From Anaerolineales bacterium (GTDB lineage: Bacteria; Chloroflexota; Anaerolineae; Anaerolineales; Villigracilaceae), in the NCBI GenBank assembly GCA_016789305.1, contig JAEURJ010000016.1, positions 1 to 64,000 of the forward strand: a DNA stretch of 64,000 nt, read 5' to 3'. Under the pieces are notes generated by a model. The model was not told where the DNA came from. It did no database searches and saw nothing but the letters and a program-made list of their open reading frames with translations. The position numbers were made by a program, and so were the translations under genes. Shown here piece by piece: positions 60,243 through 64,000 of this stretch (position 1 is its first letter; each line of letters begins with the position of its first letter).

Positions 60243-61507
60243 AACAATTTTTTCACAGCCTCTAAAGTAGGTTCAATGATCGGAGCAGACACAACCGCCT
60301 GCATCGCCGCTTTGACATCTTTCAGCCCGCTGCCGGTATTCAACACGAGGACCGGGTCGGCGCTTCCCACCACGCCCGAGCCTGCCGCCTTGACCAGACC
60401 CGCATACGCCGCCGCCCCGGCAGGTTCGGCAAAGACTCCCATCCCGCCAAGCTCCGCAATGGACTGAATGATCTCGTCATCGGTTACAGTGATATACGTT
60501 CCATTCGTCTCTTTCGCCGCACGCACAGCACGGACTCCATCCCGAGGTAAATCCACAGAGATGCTGTCCGCCACTGTCCTCGCAGAGACCGGCGTGATGA
60601 CTTCGGTATCCGCATTGTATGCGTTCGCAATCGCAGCGGACCCTTCGGCCTGCACGCCGATGATGCGCGGCATGTCGGGAATCCAACCGAGTTTCACCAA
60701 ATCCTTGAACCCTTTATGAATTCCAGAAATGATATTGCCATCGCCAACGGAGACAAAAATCGTCAGCGGCGGATGATTATCGAGTGGGCTATCCTTCTTA
60801 TGCCAGTCCCGATGCGCTTCGATCCACCACTCCCAAATTTCAAAGGCGGCAGTCTTCTTTCCTTCAATCGTAAATGGGTTATATCCCGTGTTGCGGCAAT
60901 ACCAGCCAAATTCGTTTGAAGCCTTGACCGTGAGATCGAAGGCGTCGTCATAACTGCCATCCACCAGGATTACCTTCGCGCCAAACACCAGCAATTGCGC
61001 CACCTTGGCCGGCGGAGCAGATTTGGGCGCGAAGATGATCGCCTTCTGTCCAACCGCCGCAGACATGCACGCCAGCGCCGCGCCCGCATTTCCAGTAGAA
61101 GCGGTGACGATAATCTCAGATTTCAATTCCTGCGCGCGCGCCACCACAATGGCGGATGCGCGATCCTTAAAAGATGCGGACGGATTGCGCGACTCATCCT
61201 TGAGCCAGAGATGATCCAACCCGAGCTTCTCCGCGAGACGCGGCAGCTTGAACACGGGCGTCCAGCCCGCAAGATGTAACGGCGTGGCTTCGCCCTTTGG
61301 CACAAAGACAGGCAGGAGCGGCGCATAGCGCCAGAGCGAAGTCTCATCGCGGCTGGTGATATCTTCGTAATGAAATTTCTTCTTGATGGCATCTGTATCG
61401 AGTTCGATATCCAGATTGCCCCCGTCTTTGGGACACGTGTACGTTACCTGACCGGGCAGGTACTCCGTGCCGCAAAGTGAACAGTGATAGCCAAGGAATT
61501 TTCCCAT
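60239..61507 (-). CDS. thrC: Threonine synthase
   Basis: It encodes 422 residues. It converts phosphohomoserine to threonine with PLP. The N-terminal zinc-ribbon-like start CSLCGTEYLPGQVTYTCPKDG is seen in the archaeal/cyanobacterial type. The PLP Lys is in SASFKDRAS, followed by VTASTGNAGAALACMSAA and the phosphate-binding VLNTGSGLKD. AI-2E and GT2 genes follow in one operon. Its ATG lies 6 bases after TAAAAT, with no ribosome binding site, so translation is probably leaderless. Confidence 0.93.
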   Translation of the reverse strand: MGKFLGYHCSLCGTEYLPGQVTYTCPKDGGNLDIELDTDAIKKKFHYEDITSRDETSLWRYAPLLPVFVPKGEATPLHLAGWTPVFKLPRLAEKLGLDHLWLKDESRNPSASFKDRASAIVVARAQELKSEIIVTASTGNAGAALACMSAAVGQKAIIFAPKSAPPAKVAQLLVFGAKVILVDGSYDDAFDLTVKASNEFGWYCRNTGYNPFTIEGKKTAAFEIWEWWIEAHRDWHKKDSPLDNHPPLTIFVSVGDGNIISGIHKGFKDLVKLGWIPDMPRIIGVQAEGSAAIANAYNADTEVITPVSARTVADSISVDLPRDGVRAVRAAKETNGTYITVTDDEIIQSIAELGGMGVFAEPAGAAAYAGLVKAAGSGVVGSADPVLVLNTGSGLKDVKAAMQAVVSAPIIEPTLEAVKKLL

Positions 61508-61513
61508 GCGTTG

Positions 61514-61519
61514 ATTTTA
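61514..61519 (-). promoter_or_regulatory. -10 box of thrC, leaderless geometry
   Basis: On the minus strand TAAAAT is followed by 6 bases (CAACGC) and the ATG at 61507. No clear -35 or ribosome binding site is seen. Confidence 0.45.
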
Positions 61520-61545
61520 CCCGATATGGGTTGGAGCTAGAATGT

Positions 61546-61571
61546 AAGGACTCTCAGGCTTGAGAGTCCTT
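61546..61571 (-). terminator. Hairpin between the molybdenum hydroxylase gene and thrC
   Basis: The arms AAGGACTCTCA and TGAGAGTCCTT pair perfectly around GGCT. It lies downstream of the hydroxylase gene on the minus strand. The T-run is on the + side (61571-61575), so its strength for the minus direction is uncertain. Confidence 0.55.
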
Positions 61572-61597
61572 TTTCATCATTCATCATTCTACATTCA

Positions 61598-64000
61598 TCA
61601 TTTCAACTCTTCCCTCTCCCACAACTCCCTTGCAATCATCTCCTGATCGACAGGCAATTTATCCACCCTCACGCCCACCGCATTGTAGATCGCATTCGTG
61701 ATCGCAGGGGTGGTCGGGATGCTACATATCTCCCCGACGCCTTTCGCTCCATACGGCCCCGTGGAAATGGGATGTTCCACAATAATGGAAGTAATTTCTG
61801 GAGTCAGCATAATGCCGGGAACGCGATAGCGTGCCAGATGATCGGTGACCACATTGCCATTGTCCATGATGAATTCTTCAGTGAGTGCATTGCCGAGTCC
61901 CATCATCACACCGCCTTCGATCTGTCCCTGCAAGCCCAGCGGATTGACCGCCATGCCCACATCGTTGGCAGAGATAACTTTCAGCACGCGCACTTCGCCT
62001 GTCAGCTTGTTGACTTCCACCTCGGCAGCTTGCACACCGAAGGAAAATGCGAAGTGCATGTCACCGCCTGTACCGAGAGGTTGAGTCTTCGGCGCTTCAT
62101 AGACGTAACGGACTTTTGGTTGCTTTCCAAGGGCATTCATCTCCCGATACACATCCGCATACGACATCGAATGTCCATTGACATGAACGATGCCATTCTC
62201 AAATCGAATCCGCTCAGGGCGCACATCATATTTCTCAGCCATCGTTGCAGTGATTTCATCCCGTAACGTTTTCGCCGCATAGCGGGATGCATTGCCAGTA
62301 ACAAAAGTTTGGCGTGATGCAGTGGTTGGTCCGCCGTTTGGAGTTAAGTCTGTGTCCATGACAAGCACACGTACTTTTGAAGGAGAGACGGACATTTCCT
62401 CCGCAACAATCGTTCGCATCACGGTGACGAGTCCCTGCCCCATTTCAGCGGAGGAACTACGCACTTGGAATGTTCCATCCTCGTATAGTTCCACATCCGC
62501 GCCAGAGATGTCAGGCGCACCGCCGCCAAGTCCCGTGTTTTTGTAAGCCGCGGCAAAACCCCAGGCACGAACGAGGTATCCGTCCTGAGCGGAGGGTCGA
62601 GTAGAGCGAGTGTTCTTCTCGCTCGTATCGAGACCCGCAGTCGAAGGACGAGTTGCAACCTGCGCTTCGTCTACGCTCCCCTGTCGGGTCGCTCCGCTCA
62701 GCGCGGAAACAACTCTCGGCACAAACGGATTCGGGTTGTAGTTTCGCATCTCGGCATCCACGCGGTCAATACATTCCGTCAAGCCAACTGACTCGCGCAA
62801 TTCCTGTCCTGTGTTGGTGATGCTGCCAACGTGCAAAGAATTCATGCGGCGCAATTCAACAGGTTCGATAGCTAGTTTTTCTGCAAGCATATCCATCATG
62901 GACTCAACGGCAAATGCAGATTGAGTCACGCCGAAACCGCGGAACGCGCCCGCGGGCGGATTGTTGGTGTACATGGCATAACAATCGGCGCGGACGTTGG
63001 GAATATCGTACGGACCAGCGGAGTGCGTGGTGGCGCGGGTCATCACTTTTTCACCGAGCGAAGCATACGCGCCCGTGTCGCCATACAGTTCGGTTTCTGC
63101 AGCAACGAGGCGTCCATCTTTCTTCGCGCCGATCTTCACGCGAATCTGCGTGGCATGTCGCTTCGGATGCACAAGCAAACTTTCATGGCGGTCGAACAAT
63201 AATTTCACAGGGCGCTGCGTGGCATCCGCAAGCATGGCAACATGAATCTGCCCCATGATGTCTTCCTTGCCGCCAAAGCCGCCGCCCATCAACTGTCCAA
63301 CCACACGCACACGTTCTTCGGGCCAACCCATCGCGCGCGCAACTTGCGTTTTATCTTGATACGGAATTTGCGAACCGACATAAATTTCCATGCGGCCATC
63401 GGGCAGTGGCACACCAATGCTGCATTCAGGTTCGATGAAAGCATGGTCGGTGGTCGGTGTATGAAAAGTATGTTCAAGAATCACATCAGACTCAGCAAAG
63501 CCTTTCTCCATATCACCTTTGCGAACTTTAATATGCTTTAGCAAATTTCCATTTGGATGAAGTTGGGGCTGCCCTTCCTGACGCGCCTGCACTGGATTTG
63601 TGATGACGGGCTGGAGGTCAAACTCCGCTTCAATCAACGCGGACGCCTGTTCGGCAATCTCCTGAGTTTCTGCCGCCACGATGGCAATTGCATCGCCCAC
63701 GTAGCGCACGCGTTCACCAATCCCAACCAACACAGGCCAATCGTAAATGACAAGTCCGTGAGTCTTTTCGCCTTTGATATCTTCAGCAGTTAGAACCGAA
63801 ACAACACCTTTCAACGCTTTGGCCTTGGAAATATCCAGCTTCGTCAAAAAGCCATGCGGAATCATCGCGCGTTTGGCTTTTGCGTACAACATGCCATCGA
63901 ACACGAGGTCATCTGTGTAGATGGCGGTACCAATGACTTTATCGACTCCATCGTGACGGGTGTGTGTATGCCCAACGGATTTATGTTCATGAATTGAATC
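61598..64000 (-). CDS. Molybdenum hydroxylase large subunit (xanthine dehydrogenase/CO dehydrogenase family), 5' end cut by window
   Basis: The frame is open to the window edge and already reads RHDGVDKVIGTAIYTDDL before the GTG at 63904, so the gene starts upstream; about 800 residues are visible. The ald_Xan_dh_C and MoCoBD domains are present: QLMGGGFGGKEDIMG, PPAGAFRGFGVTQSAFAVE and the active-site region TGPYGAKGVGEICSIPTTPAI, with Glu as catalytic base in GVGE. The AYRAFR motif of true CO dehydrogenase is absent. The enzyme hydroxylates a purine, aldehyde or other ring compound. About 43 residues encoded by 62581-62710 are an insertion with biased composition. Confidence 0.9.
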   Translation of the reverse strand, partial: DSIHEHKSVGHTHTRHDGVDKVIGTAIYTDDLVFDGMLYAKAKRAMIPHGFLTKLDISKAKALKGVVSVLTAEDIKGEKTHGLVIYDWPVLVGIGERVRYVGDAIAIVAAETQEIAEQASALIEAEFDLQPVITNPVQARQEGQPQLHPNGNLLKHIKVRKGDMEKGFAESDVILEHTFHTPTTDHAFIEPECSIGVPLPDGRMEIYVGSQIPYQDKTQVARAMGWPEERVRVVGQLMGGGFGGKEDIMGQIHVAMLADATQRPVKLLFDRHESLLVHPKRHATQIRVKIGAKKDGRLVAAETELYGDTGAYASLGEKVMTRATTHSAGPYDIPNVRADCYAMYTNNPPAGAFRGFGVTQSAFAVESMMDMLAEKLAIEPVELRRMNSLHVGSITNTGQELRESVGLTECIDRVDAEMRNYNPNPFVPRVVSALSGATRQGSVDEAQVATRPSTAGLDTSEKNTRSTRPSAQDGYLVRAWGFAAAYKNTGLGGGAPDISGADVELYEDGTFQVRSSSAEMGQGLVTVMRTIVAEEMSVSPSKVRVLVMDTDLTPNGGPTTASRQTFVTGNASRYAAKTLRDEITATMAEKYDVRPERIRFENGIVHVNGHSMSYADVYREMNALGKQPKVRYVYEAPKTQPLGTGGDMHFAFSFGVQAAEVEVNKLTGEVRVLKVISANDVGMAVNPLGLQGQIEGGVMMGLGNALTEEFIMDNGNVVTDHLARYRVPGIMLTPEITSIIVEHPISTGPYGAKGVGEICSIPTTPAITNAIYNAVGVRVDKLPVDQEMIARELWEREELK
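62581..62710. repeat. Palindromic repeat inserted in frame in a coding gene
   Basis: CTGAGCGGAG (62585-62594) and its complement CTCCGCTCAG (62692-62701) bound about 120 bases. A perfect inner hairpin GAGCGAG/CTCGCTC (62604-62624) and the motif TCGAAGGACGAG lie inside. The encoded peptide SALSGATRQGSVDEAQVATR and following residues is Ser/Thr/Arg-rich and lies between two conserved stretches of the hydroxylase. The frame is kept. It resembles dispersed elements with CCTGAGCG ends such as the one at 29142. Confidence 0.65.

Noticed and set aside
62581..62710. The odd peptide in the hydroxylase as a frameshift artefact
   Set aside because: The frame upstream and downstream is the same, and the DNA has a complete inverted-repeat structure, which fits an insertion better than two compensating errors.

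Overview
The window reads as a chromosomal piece of a Gram-positive-type or monoderm-like bacterium. The most likely source is the phylum Chloroflexota, class Anaerolineae. This is inferred from gene content: Thr/Pro-rich lipoprotein linkers beside LysM and LCP cell-envelope genes, a 7TM sensor-kinase-like protein, HAAS/PadR pairs, TRAP transport, a B12-type MerR regulator beside carotenoid genes, and many promoters whose -10 box lies directly in front of the start codon. No rRNA, tRNA, CRISPR array or insertion sequence was recognised.

Layout. Positions 1-2735 hold short, AT-richer orphan genes, all on the + strand, each followed by a long imperfect palindrome that resembles an integron attC site. 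This looks like a gene-cassette array; no integrase is visible in the window. Positions 2816-5158 carry a lipoprotein, two GNAT acetyltransferases and the biotin transporter BioY. Positions 5207-11936 (minus strand) hold two tandem copies of a signalling module: a receiver-kinase fusion translationally coupled to a PAS-GAF-PAS histidine kinase, the first copy preceded by an FHA protein. Positions 12049-17106 contain Obg, a small anchored protein with DedA, SlyD, and an ATP-grasp/P1-peptidase pair. Positions 17136-22991 form a PadR-controlled operon with an ABC-2 exporter and a CPBP protease. Positions 23057-27629 hold a TRAP transporter split over two strands. Positions 27777-31495 hold a PadR/HAAS pair, FolD and MtaB.

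Positions 31570-39367 are an envelope-related locus: a lipoprotein and a TPR protein, then divergently a 7TM kinase-like protein whose phosphoacceptor histidine is glutamine, a LysM lipoprotein-like protein, an LCP-family transferase and a degenerate tyrosine-recombinase-like protein. Positions 39414-42010 hold TilS, methylmalonyl-CoA epimerase and a GDSL lipase.

Positions 42109-56635 are a carotenoid and photo-protection cluster. crtB and crtI diverge from an operator-like region. They are followed in one direction by a CarH/LitR-like B12-binding MerR regulator, DegV, four uncharacterised membrane proteins, an SDR, an MFS transporter, a photolyase, a cytochrome P450, a fused CrtYcd-type lycopene cyclase, a PPOX-fold protein and DedA. 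I infer a light- or stress-induced regulon making a cyclised, possibly hydroxylated carotenoid and repairing UV damage. Positions 56674-61507 hold MATE, then a thrC/AI-2E/glycosyltransferase operon. The window ends inside a molybdenum hydroxylase large subunit that carries an in-frame palindromic insertion.

The most interesting items are the recurring leaderless promoter geometry, the conserved-looking pseudo-kinase envelope locus, the attC-like cassette array, the light-regulated cluster and the repeat inserted in frame into the molybdenum hydroxylase gene.
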